The notes beneath the pieces are model-generated. The model saw nothing but the letters and a program-made list of their open reading frames with translations. It ran no database searches and was not told the origin of the DNA. DNA of 32,450 nt from Sorangium cellulosum (GTDB taxonomy: Bacteria; Myxococcota_A; Polyangia; Polyangiales; Polyangiaceae). Where the stretch lies: assembly GCA_020720045.1 (NCBI GenBank), contig DYPH01000070.1, forward strand, positions 1 through 32,450, read 5' to 3'. Made by a program: the position numbers and the translations under genes. Of this stretch, positions 26,146 through 32,450 are shown piece by piece. Position 1 is the stretch's first letter. Each line of letters starts with the position of its first letter.

Positions 26146-26955
26146 GTGGCAGCAAGCACGCGGACATCGGGCACCGGCAGCGCCGCTGGACTGTCCGGCG
26201 ACGCGCAAATTCAGCTCGTCCTTCGTGAGTTGATTCGCCGTGGGGGAAGAGCGAAGACGGGGGATCTCTATCCCACGGTTGAGTCCACCCTAAACGCCAA
26301 GGGCTTCACTCTGTCCGAGCAGGGGAAGGCGAGCCTACGCTTCTTTATCAATAAGGTCGCGGTAGACGCAGGATACGTCCATCCGCACGACAAAGCGGCC
26401 CCAGGGTGGCGGATTACCGAAAGAGGGCGAGAGTTTGCCTCGGCGGATGGCTCAAGCGAAGAACGAGCCATCGACACCGATACAGGGAAGGAAACACTCG
26501 TCCTTCCGAACGTCGCCCGCGGTGATGCATTCGAGCAATACGTGTTGAAACTGCTGAAGGCGGCGTACCCAGACTACGCTTGGTATCACCAGGGGCGCGA
26601 TAAGCGACGAGAGCGCGGCGTGGATTTCGTCGGCCACCGCTTTGGCGACAAGAATGGCGAAAAAGCCAACATCGGCGTGCAGGTTAAGTTCCACCAACCC
26701 CACAATGCGCCGACAGAAATCGAGTGGCTCAAGTTTCTGTCGGGCTGCTTCGCGCGACGTGTGGACGCGGCGATGTTTGTCACGACAGGGAAGCTTACGG
26801 GCGAGCAGCGGCGCGAGGCGCAGGAAGCCAACGTCGTTGTCGTGGAGGGGCGGGCGGAGATCTCACGCCTCGCGAAGCGATACGGTCTTGCGGAGTTTGA
26901 ACTCTTCACGCCCTCTCACGAGGGCCGTTCGGGAGCCTGCGAGCCTGGCCAGTAG
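26146..26955 (+). CDS. Mrr-like restriction endonuclease
   Basis: A protein of 269 aa from a GTG at 26146, 3 nt after the previous stop. The N-terminal part (about 20-105) resembles the Mrr winged-helix DNA-binding domain (IQLVLRELIRRGGRAKTGDLYP ... GWRITERGREFA). The C-terminal part (about 125-255) has the PD-(D/E)xK Mrr catalytic layout: GDAFEQYVLKLLKAAYPDY, GVDFVGHRFG with the catalytic Asp, and GVQVKFHQ with the Q-x-K end, then VDAAMFVTTGKLTGEQR and VVVVEGRAEISRLAKRYGL. Mrr-type enzymes cut modified DNA or act as partners of methyltransferases. Next to a truncated methyltransferase it may be an orphan, so its own cleavage could be restricted to methylated DNA (inference). Base composition is less GC-rich than its neighbours. 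Confidence 0.85.
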   Translation: MAASTRTSGTGSAAGLSGDAQIQLVLRELIRRGGRAKTGDLYPTVESTLNAKGFTLSEQGKASLRFFINKVAVDAGYVHPHDKAAPGWRITERGREFASADGSSEERAIDTDTGKETLVLPNVARGDAFEQYVLKLLKAAYPDYAWYHQGRDKRRERGVDFVGHRFGDKNGEKANIGVQVKFHQPHNAPTEIEWLKFLSGCFARRVDAAMFVTTGKLTGEQRREAQEANVVVVEGRAEISRLAKRYGLAEFELFTPSHEGRSGACEPGQ

Positions 26956-27021
26956 ACTCAGGCGGCCGGTTGGCGACGAGCACGAGGCCATGAGGGACTC
27001 GCTTCGCCGGGGATGCCAGTC

Positions 27022-27040
27022 TGTGCCACGTTCGGCCACA
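27022..27040. promoter_or_regulatory. Dyad related to the 15738-15777 sites
   Basis: TGTGCCACGTTCGGCCACA is 19 nt long and shares TGTG..CACG..CGGCCACA with the site at 15759-15777. It lies 88 nt upstream of the lipoprotein pair, where it could be an operator, and 67 nt after the Mrr stop. Only one arm is perfect. Confidence 0.3.
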
Positions 27041-27127
27041 GATCCGACTCACCGCGTGGGCGTCGAACGAATTTCTCATGGAAGTGCACCTCTGCTTTCT
27101 GGCACTCTCCCTGCTTACCGACTACCG

Positions 27128-27310
27128 ATGAGCCGAACCTTCCCCCTCGCCCTCCTGATGGCCATCCTGGCTGCTGCGGTCGGGGCTGCATGTTCGCTCA
27201 ACCCGCAGCCGTTCCCGCCAGAAGAGGGGAATGGGCCTCCGCTCTCCGATGGCACCTGTGCCACCGACGCCGGAGACGCTGGCTGCAACGACGGAGGCGC
27301 CGACCGATGA
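27128..27310 (+). CDS. Small lipoprotein with CSLNPQPFPPE motif (first of pair)
   Basis: A protein of 60 aa. It has a hydrophobic signal (FPLALLMAILAAAVGAAC), a lipobox-like GAAC, and mature sequence CSLNPQPFPPEEG, then a short Gly/Asp/Cys-rich tail (GTCATDAGDAGCNDGGADR). Its stop overlaps the next ATG as ATGA. Motifs of the LNPQPxPP type after the lipidated Cys recur in Polyangia lipoproteins of unknown role (recollection, not searched). No function can be assigned. Confidence 0.7.
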   Translation: MSRTFPLALLMAILAAAVGAACSLNPQPFPPEEGNGPPLSDGTCATDAGDAGCNDGGADR

Positions 27311-27684
27311 AACCGACCGAACACCTTCACGCAGGCCCGCCCGCCGTCGCTTCGCGAAACTTCCTCGTGGTGCTCGCGTTCCTGTTTGCCCCGGCGATCG
27401 CCTGTTCGCTGAATCCGCAGCCGTTTCCGCCGGAAAACGACACAACCGCCGAGTTCGATGCCGGCGGCCGCGGTCAAGACGCCGCGAACGGCGCAAGGGA
27501 CGCCGGCGCGAACGACAGCGTCGACGCCGCAGCCAGCGCCCCCGACGCCGGCAGCATGTTTGGCAATGACGGCAGCGTCGACGGATCCCTGGAGACGCCC
27601 GACGGCCCGAGCGATGCCGCCACCGACGCTGCAACCGACTCTGCGACCGACGCCGCTTCGAGCGACGCCAGCGTCCGCGACTGA
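27307..27684 (+). CDS. Lipoprotein with CSLNPQPFPPE motif (second of pair)
   Basis: A protein of 125 aa, translationally coupled to the preceding gene. It has a signal region (FLVVLAFLFAPAIAC) with a lipobox-like AIAC, then the same CSLNPQPFPPE as its neighbour. The rest is an Asp/Ala/Ser-rich low-complexity tail (DAATDAATDSATDAASSDAS) without Cys or catalytic motifs, probably a flexible surface linker. The shared motif points to tandem duplication of the export and lipidation segment followed by divergence of the tail. Confidence 0.7.
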   Translation: MKPTEHLHAGPPAVASRNFLVVLAFLFAPAIACSLNPQPFPPENDTTAEFDAGGRGQDAANGARDAGANDSVDAAASAPDAGSMFGNDGSVDGSLETPDGPSDAATDAATDSATDAASSDASVRD

Positions 27685-27710
27685 CCCACACCGCGCGCTC
27701 CCGACGCAGG

Positions 27711-27752
27711 AACGCCCCGCCGATCGCCGTTCTCGCGATCTTCGGGGCGTTT
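27711..27752. terminator. Bidirectional terminator hairpin
   Basis: AACGCCCCG (27711-27719) pairs with CGGGGCGTT, with an inner GATCGC/GCGATC stem, and is followed by TTGGTTTTT. It separates the lipoprotein pair from the convergent cyclic-nucleotide-binding gene. Confidence 0.75.
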
Positions 27753-27775
27753 GGTTTTTCGCGGCGGCGTTTCGG

Positions 27776-28321
27776 CTAGGTACGGCCGGCGCCCGCCTTG
27801 TTGTCGACGTAGTCTTCCATCAAATTCGCGGTCATCGTCGCGAGGAGACCGTCGGTCACGCGGAGCCGCCGGGACATGTCGCGGGCGATGTTGAGGACGA
27901 AGATCGCGTAGGAGCGGAGGTCGAAGCGGTAGAGGGCGTCGAGGTCTTCGGCGCCGAGGCGGAAGAGCCGCGCCGACGCGAGGGCGCGGACGGTGGCGCT
28001 GCGCGGCTGGAGGTCGATCAGCGACATTTCGCCAAAGGAATCACCGGGACCGAGCATCGCGACGCGCGTCTCGCGGCCGGTGCGCGAGCGTTTGAGGACC
28101 TCAAGCTCGCCATCGAGGAGCACGAAGAGCTCGCGGGCGTTGTCCCCCTCTTTGAAGACGACGTCGCCGACGGTCATCGGCACGACAGCGCCGCGTCCGA
28201 GAAGGAAATCGAGGGTTTCGTCCGGGAGGGCGCCAAAGAGACCGACGTCGCGGAGGCGATCGGCGGTGACCGGACGGGGGGCCGTCTTGAGGCGAGAGTC
28301 GCTGGCACGCGGTTCGGTCAT
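27776..28321 (-). CDS. Cyclic-nucleotide-binding (Crp/cNMP) domain protein
   Basis: A protein of 181 aa with a cNMP-binding beta-roll (about 20-140): VGLFGALPDETLDFLLGRGAVVPMTVGDVVFKEGDNARELFVLLDGELEVL, then GPGDSFGEMSLIDLQPRSATVRALASARLFRL. The last block matches the phosphate-binding cassette (FGEMSLID...RSATV) of cAMP-binding folds. It ends with about 40 helical residues and no DNA-binding helix-turn-helix, so it is probably a sensor or partner protein, not a Crp-type transcription factor. The ATG at 28321 overlaps the stop of the upstream acetyltransferase (ATGA), suggesting that cNMP level regulates a protein-acetylation or GNAT activity, as in fused cNMP-GNAT acetyltransferases of other bacteria (inference). 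Confidence 0.85.
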   Translation of the reverse strand: MTEPRASDSRLKTAPRPVTADRLRDVGLFGALPDETLDFLLGRGAVVPMTVGDVVFKEGDNARELFVLLDGELEVLKRSRTGRETRVAMLGPGDSFGEMSLIDLQPRSATVRALASARLFRLGAEDLDALYRFDLRSYAIFVLNIARDMSRRLRVTDGLLATMTANLMEDYVDNKAGAGRT

Positions 28322-28767
28322 GGGGTGAGTTCCTTTAGGAAAACGATGCGTTTGCGGCTCGGGCCCGCGTAATCTTCGATCTCGTGGGCGACAAAACCGA
28401 GCCCTTCGTGGAAGCGAATGGCGGCGTCGTTGCCGAGCGTGGCGATCGCCTTGAGGCGCCGGCAGCCCTGCTCGGTGCAGCGTGCGAGGAATTCCTCGTA
28501 GAGCAAGCGGCCGACGGCACGACGACGGAAATCGGGATGGATCCCGACAAGATGAACGTAGCCCGTCTTGTCGACCCCGGTCGTTGTGGAGATGAACCCG
28601 AAGAGGAAGCCGACGATGCGGCCGTCCTCCTCGGCGACCGTCGCCAGCTCGCCGAGTTCGTAGAAGAACATCGGATGGGCGAGGGTGCCGCCGGGGCCGC
28701 CCCACCAGTGGTCGATCACTTCGACGACGTGGTCGAAATCGCTCTTCCGCATCGGCCGGGTTTCCAT
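28318..28767 (-). CDS. GNAT-family N-acetyltransferase
   Basis: A protein of 149 aa covering a single GNAT fold. The N-terminal [24 protein letters not shown] is the usual first helix region. Motif A is [24 protein letters not shown], with acetyl-CoA pyrophosphate loop RRRAVG (the second Gly of the classical RxxGxG/A is Gly here after Val). The final part [22 protein letters not shown] is motif B. The acceptor is unknown. It is cotranslated with the downstream cNMP-binding gene, which makes a cNMP-regulated acetyltransferase pair plausible. It is divergent from rpe with 59 bp between them. Confidence 0.85.
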   Translation of the reverse strand: METRPMRKSDFDHVVEVIDHWWGGPGGTLAHPMFFYELGELATVAEEDGRIVGFLFGFISTTTGVDKTGYVHLVGIHPDFRRRAVGRLLYEEFLARCTEQGCRRLKAIATLGNDAAIRFHEGLGFVAHEIEDYAGPSRKRIVFLKELTP

Positions 28768-28826
28768 CCTGGGAGGGTCGCCGAAGGGCGCAGAATCCGC
28801 AATGGAAAGTGCTAAAGCGCCCGCTC

Positions 28827-29567
28827 ATGGATCGCGAAATGATGCGTCTGCAGAGCACTCCGCGCCCTCTCCCGCTTCGTGGAGGGACGCTTCTCGCCCC
28901 GTCGATTCTCAGCGCCGATTTTGCCCGCCTCGGCGAGGAGGTGGCGGCGCTGGAAGCGGCAGGCGCCGATTGGATCCACGTCGACGTGATGGACGGGCGC
29001 TTCGTCCCGAACCTGACCTTCGGCCCCCCGGTGGTAAAGGCGCTCCGGAAGGTCACGAAATTGCCGCTCGATGTGCATTTGATGATCGTCGAGCCCGACC
29101 GCTGGATCGACGCCTACGCCGATGCCGGCGCCGATAGCATCACCGTCCACGCGGAGGCCTGCACCCACCTTTCGCGGGTCCTCCAGGCGATTCGTGCCCG
29201 CGGAAAACGGGCCGGCGTCGCCCTCAATCCGCACACGCCCGAGCACGTGCTTGAGTACGTGATGCAGGGCCTCGATCTCGTCCTCGTGATGAGCGTCAAT
29301 CCCGGTTTCGGCGGCCAGAGCTTCCTCGGAAGTGTGCTCCCGAAGGTCCGAAAGATTCGTGAAATGGCCGCTGCCCACGGCGTGCAGATCGACCTCGAAA
29401 TCGACGGCGGCATCGCCCCGGAGACAATCGGTGCCGCCGCTGAAGCGGGGGTGGGGGTGTTCGTCGCTGGAAACGCGGTCTTTTCCGGCGCCCCCCCAAG
29501 CGGTCAAGCCGACCACTACCGGAGCCGCATCGAGGAGCTCCGTGGCCTCGCGGAGGCGAAGCGATGA
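28827..29567 (+). CDS. rpe: Ribulose-phosphate 3-epimerase
   Basis: Interconverts ribulose-5-phosphate and xylulose-5-phosphate in the pentose phosphate and Calvin pathways. TIM-barrel motifs are all present: [15 protein letters not shown] (substrate Ser), [19 protein letters not shown] (metal His and catalytic Asp), LPLDVHLMI (metal His), [12 protein letters not shown] (phosphate-binding) and IDLEIDGGI (second catalytic Asp). At 246 aa it is about 25 residues longer than typical Rpe because of an N-terminal extension; ATGs at 28839 and 28842 would shorten it by 4-5 residues only. Its stop overlaps the next ATG (ATGA). No Calvin-cycle genes are nearby, so a housekeeping role is likely. Confidence 0.95.
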   Translation: MDREMMRLQSTPRPLPLRGGTLLAPSILSADFARLGEEVAALEAAGADWIHVDVMDGRFVPNLTFGPPVVKALRKVTKLPLDVHLMIVEPDRWIDAYADAGADSITVHAEACTHLSRVLQAIRARGKRAGVALNPHTPEHVLEYVMQGLDLVLVMSVNPGFGGQSFLGSVLPKVRKIREMAAAHGVQIDLEIDGGIAPETIGAAAEAGVGVFVAGNAVFSGAPPSGQADHYRSRIEELRGLAEAKR

Positions 29568-31024
29568 GCCGGCGTAGTTTCCCGTTTTTTTTCGTCATTT
29601 TCCAGCTATCAGCTTGTGCTGGCGCCGCCAAACCGTCGCCCGATCTGGCCACTGCGTCGAGCGCCGTCGCGGTGGCGACCGGATCGGCCAGCGCCCCGGC
29701 AACCGCTCCGCCGGCCCCCTCGGACCCGCGCATCGCGAAGGCCCAAAAACGGATGTCGCGGGTGCGTGCGCTTGCGTCGAAGAAGGAGGTCCCCGGCGTC
29801 GTCCTCACTCGCGAGGCGATGCTCGCCAAAGTGCGCGCCCACGTCGCCACCGAGATCCCGAAAGAGGCGATTGTTCGCGAAGGGCAAGACCTAATCCTCG
29901 CCGATCTGATCCCCGAGCAGACCGACTATTTGGCGACGACGTTTGCCCTTCTAGAAGAGGAACTCGCTGGATTTTATTCGCCGGAAGACGGGACGATGTA
30001 CGTCGCAGACGACCTCAAAGGGGAGCTCGCGAGCGCCACCCTCAATCATGAGATCGTCCACGCCCTCCAGGACCAGCACTTTGGCCTCAAAGACCGCATG
30101 AAGTACGGGGAAGGGGCGAGCGACCACGCGGAGGCGACGAGCGCCCTCGCCGAAGGGGACGCGACGAGCGCGATGTTCGACGCGATGTTCACCGAGCGCG
30201 GCATGCTCGCGACCGACGTCCCCGACGAGCAGACGATCTCGATGATGTCGTCGTCCCTCGGGGCGACCGGAAAGACCGATATTCCGCCTTTGTTGCGCGT
30301 CGGTCTCGTCGCGCCCTACCTCCATGGTCTCCTCTTTGTAAATGGACTTCGGCGCTCCGCTGGCGACGGGAAAGATCCGAAGGCCGGCTGGGCCGCCGTC
30401 GACGCCGCGTGGAGCAATCCGCCGGCGACGACCGAGCAGATCCTTCATGTTTCCAAGTACCTGGCCCACGAGCCGGCGCTGAACGTCCCCGCGCCGACCT
30501 TCGCCGCCCTCGGGCCAACCACGAAGCGCGTCGCCGGCGATCAAATCGGGGAACTCGGCCTCGGTCTGCTCGCCCAGGGATGGCTTGGCGCGCCGTCGCC
30601 GTCGGCCCCCCTGGATGACAGCACGCGCACAAAAGCCCGCCAGCTCTTCGTCGGCTGGGGGGGCGGCGCGAGCAGTTTCCTGGAGATCCCGTCTTCGACG
30701 CCAAACGGAAAGCCGGCAGTCGCGACCGCCTACGACGTCGCCTTCGACGCCGACCGCCCGAAGGGGGCCGCCGAAGCCTTCACCGCCCTCGCGCCGGCGC
30801 TCACACGGCGCGGTACCGCTGCAGGTAAAGGCTCGAATTCGTTCCGCTGTGTCGAGCGCACCACGAAGGGGCCCCTCGCCATCGGCCACGCCAACGGGCA
30901 TTTCTACCTGCTCGCCGGCCCGGCGGTGCCCGGAGCGAGCTGGACGTCCGCCGGCGACTGCGCCCTTGCCAAGCGCTGGTTCGACGAGCTCGCTGGCGCC
31001 GCACCGAAACCGGCGAAGCGCTAG
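29564..31024 (+). CDS. Zinc-metallopeptidase-like lipoprotein (HEIVH)
   Basis: A protein of 486 aa. Signal sequence [13 protein letters not shown] with lipobox LSAC, so it is predicted to be a lipoprotein. An Ala/Ser/Pro linker follows, then from about 85 a domain with [24 protein letters not shown] and the zinc site [16 protein letters not shown] (about 158-173), HExxH with the conserved ALQDQHF that marks a widespread putative gluzincin-like family. A third ligand Glu may lie in [16 protein letters not shown] about 30 residues later (inference). A C-terminal domain after about 330 is not recognised. Its substrate is unknown. It is translationally coupled to rpe, an odd pairing of an envelope protein with a cytosolic enzyme, probably reflecting shared transcription only. 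Confidence 0.8.
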   Translation: MSRRSFPFFFVIFQLSACAGAAKPSPDLATASSAVAVATGSASAPATAPPAPSDPRIAKAQKRMSRVRALASKKEVPGVVLTREAMLAKVRAHVATEIPKEAIVREGQDLILADLIPEQTDYLATTFALLEEELAGFYSPEDGTMYVADDLKGELASATLNHEIVHALQDQHFGLKDRMKYGEGASDHAEATSALAEGDATSAMFDAMFTERGMLATDVPDEQTISMMSSSLGATGKTDIPPLLRVGLVAPYLHGLLFVNGLRRSAGDGKDPKAGWAAVDAAWSNPPATTEQILHVSKYLAHEPALNVPAPTFAALGPTTKRVAGDQIGELGLGLLAQGWLGAPSPSAPLDDSTRTKARQLFVGWGGGASSFLEIPSSTPNGKPAVATAYDVAFDADRPKGAAEAFTALAPALTRRGTAAGKGSNSFRCVERTTKGPLAIGHANGHFYLLAGPAVPGASWTSAGDCALAKRWFDELAGAAPKPAKR

Positions 31025-31037
31025 AAGATCCGGGTGG

Positions 31038-32288
31038 TTACAGGACTGCGCGGCGGACGAAATCGAGGGCCGTGTAGGCGGCGATCGTCTGGATCATGTC
31101 CCGGTTCGGCCAGCGGAAGAGGCGGTGCTCGGTGCGCGTCCCTTCCGCGCTCGCGATGGCGAAATGCACGGTACCGACCGGCTTTTCGTCGCTGCCGCCG
31201 TCGGGCCCGGCGACGCCGGTGATGGCGACCGCATAATCGGCCCCCGAGACCTTCCGCGCCCCTTCGGCCATGGCGGCGGCGGTCGCCGGGGAGACGGCTC
31301 CGTGGGCGGCGATCGTCGCCGCGGGGACGCCAAGAACCGCCTGCTTGACTTCGTTGGCGTAGGTGACGGCGCCGAGCAAAAATGCAGCGCTTGCGCCACG
31401 TTCCCGGGTGATCAGGCTGCTCGCGAGGCCGCCGGTACACGACTCGGCGAGGGCGAGCGTCTTCTTGCGGGCGGCGAGGGCGTCGACGACGACGCGGCCG
31501 ATCGAGGAGGTCCCCCGCGTGTAGATCACGTCCCCAAGGCGCTCGGCGACGACGGCGGCGGCCTGCTCGGCGAGGGCGGCAGCGGCGCTGGCATCCACGG
31601 CGGTCGCCAAGACTTTCACTTCAATTTCGGGGAAATGCGCCCGGTAACCGAGGATCACGCCGGGGAAGGCCGCTTCGACGCCGGCGAGCTTTTCGCCGAC
31701 GACGCTCTCCGGGAGGCCGAACGTCCGAAAGCGGATCTGGTGGGAGGTGTGCGTCGCGAGATCGGCGATCCGCGGGAGGACCTCTTCTTGAAACAAATGC
31801 TGCATTTCCCGGGGGACGCCGGGGAGGAAGAAGGCGCGGCACTCGTGGGAATCGCTCGTTTTCGCGAGGTTCACCGAGAAGCCGGGGGCGGTGCCGACCG
31901 GGTTTGGGAGGACGGTCGCCGCTTCCGGGAAATCGGCCTGTTTCGCGTTGCTCGGGCTCATCACGCGGCCAAACCGAGCGAAGCGCGCTTCGATGGCAGC
32001 TAGGGAGTCCGCATCGCGGCGCATGGGGACGCCGAGGTAGCGGGCGACCGTCTCGGTGGTGAGGTCGTCGGTCGTCGGACCGAGCCCCCCCGTGCAGACG
32101 ACGACGGAGACCGACGCGCCGAGGCGGGCGAGGGCGTCGATGATGCGCGCCTCATCGTCGTCGACAACGAGGTGCTCGGTGACGGTGAACCCTGCCTGCG
32201 TGAGCCGCTCCGAGAGCCACGCGGCGTTTCCGTTCACGAGCTCACCGCGGGTCAGTTCGGTCCCAATGCTCAGAATCGCGGATTTCAT
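31038..32288 (-). CDS. cinA: CinA: nucleotide pyrophosphatase plus nicotinamide-nucleotide amidase
   Basis: A full-length two-domain protein of 416 aa. The N-terminal MoCF/COG1058 domain (about 1-170) includes MKSAILSIGTELTRGELVNGN and CTGGLGPTTDDLTTE, and is followed by a linker and the C-terminal PncC amidase domain from about 255 (LALAESCTGGLASSLI, GAVTYANEVKQAVLGV, GVAGPDGGSDEKPVGTVHF). The protein acts in pyridine-nucleotide repair and recycling and in some bacteria is linked to competence and RecA. The last motif is GPDGGSDEKP where most relatives have GPGGGTPEKP, a modest change. ATG 32288 matches the family start. It is convergent with the metallopeptidase gene, 13 bp apart. Confidence 0.95.
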   Translation of the reverse strand: MKSAILSIGTELTRGELVNGNAAWLSERLTQAGFTVTEHLVVDDDEARIIDALARLGASVSVVVCTGGLGPTTDDLTTETVARYLGVPMRRDADSLAAIEARFARFGRVMSPSNAKQADFPEAATVLPNPVGTAPGFSVNLAKTSDSHECRAFFLPGVPREMQHLFQEEVLPRIADLATHTSHQIRFRTFGLPESVVGEKLAGVEAAFPGVILGYRAHFPEIEVKVLATAVDASAAAALAEQAAAVVAERLGDVIYTRGTSSIGRVVVDALAARKKTLALAESCTGGLASSLITRERGASAAFLLGAVTYANEVKQAVLGVPAATIAAHGAVSPATAAAMAEGARKVSGADYAVAITGVAGPDGGSDEKPVGTVHFAIASAEGTRTEHRLFRWPNRDMIQTIAAYTALDFVRRAVL

Positions 32289-32370
32289 GGTTTGCGGCAG
32301 ATGCCCTAGGGCCCAAGACGGTTGCGCGGCAAGGGGAACCGCGACCGTAACGCCCCTCGGGCGGCGTGGC

Positions 32371-32450
32371 GTGGCCGATCCGGCCGCGTGGCCCGGCCGA
32401 TCCTCGGCCGATCCGGCACCGTCCGATCCGGCGGCCCCGGCCGATCCGGC
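32371..32450. repeat. Short degenerate repeats of CCGATCCGGC upstream of cinA
   Basis: GGCCGATCCGGCC and close variants recur at about 32373, 32407, 32423 and 32440, running into the right edge, in a very GC-rich stretch with no gene. Word length is about 10-13 bp with uneven spacing. The array may continue beyond the window. Confidence 0.6.

Noticed and set aside
27022-27127. Plus-strand open frame starting at 27013 as a separate gene
   Set aside because: Low-complexity Arg-rich translation overlapping the lipoprotein genes in another frame.

Overview
This window comes from a high-GC, GC3-rich bacterial chromosome. It is most likely from the Myxococcota, class Polyangia, in the broad style of Labilithrix, Sorangium or Sandaracinus. 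That placement is inferred from secreted proteins with Asp/Ala-rich linkers, lipoproteins starting CSLNPQPFPPE, a TPR-PEGA periplasmic protein, a CcmF-CcmH fusion and many all-helical proteins of unknown function. No 16S rRNA or tRNA is present to confirm it.

Layout. 1-7030 (minus): recC followed by recB (RecBCD nuclease-helicase), overlapping by ATGA, with recB running off the left edge. 7102-8101 (minus): a broken GGDEF-type gene and a small unknown gene. 8346-9086 (plus): an all-helical unknown, followed by a 330-bp hairpin-rich stretch (a 65-nt multi-stem hairpin, a terminator and five 41-bp tandem repeats each centred on a palindrome). 9668-10042: a Cys-rich exported protein. 10083-16791 (minus): an MFS-like transporter, a membrane-anchored phosphodiester-glycosidase-like protein, a frameshifted TPR-PEGA protein, a membrane-anchored PP2C phosphatase and an EamA exporter. 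17019-22224 (plus): a cytochrome c maturation operon of a CcmF-CcmH fusion and two proteins carrying CcmI-like helical hairpins. 22287-26955 (plus): an island with a papain-like peptidase whose C-terminus is cut off at an apparent deletion junction, an N-terminally truncated Eco57I-type methyltransferase, an unknown helical protein and an Mrr-like restriction endonuclease. 27128-27684: two translationally coupled paralogous lipoproteins. 27776-28767 (minus): a cyclic-nucleotide-binding protein and a GNAT acetyltransferase. 28827-31024 (plus): ribulose-phosphate 3-epimerase coupled to a zinc-metallopeptidase-like lipoprotein. 31038-32288 (minus): full-length cinA, then GC-rich short repeats at the right edge.

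The most unusual signal is a 47-nt palindromic element found three times inside protein-coding sequence: twice in recC, in opposite orientations, and once in the glycosidase-like gene. Its outer stem differs between copies by compensatory base-pair changes, and two copies sit in the same orientation and reading frame, encoding nearly the same inserted peptide. This looks like a mobile or actively spreading structured element that tolerates, or exploits, insertion into open reading frames.

Two genes (GGDEF at 7685 and TPR-PEGA at about 13110) each read as intact proteins if one missing base is restored. They may be real pseudogenes or consensus errors in the sequence.
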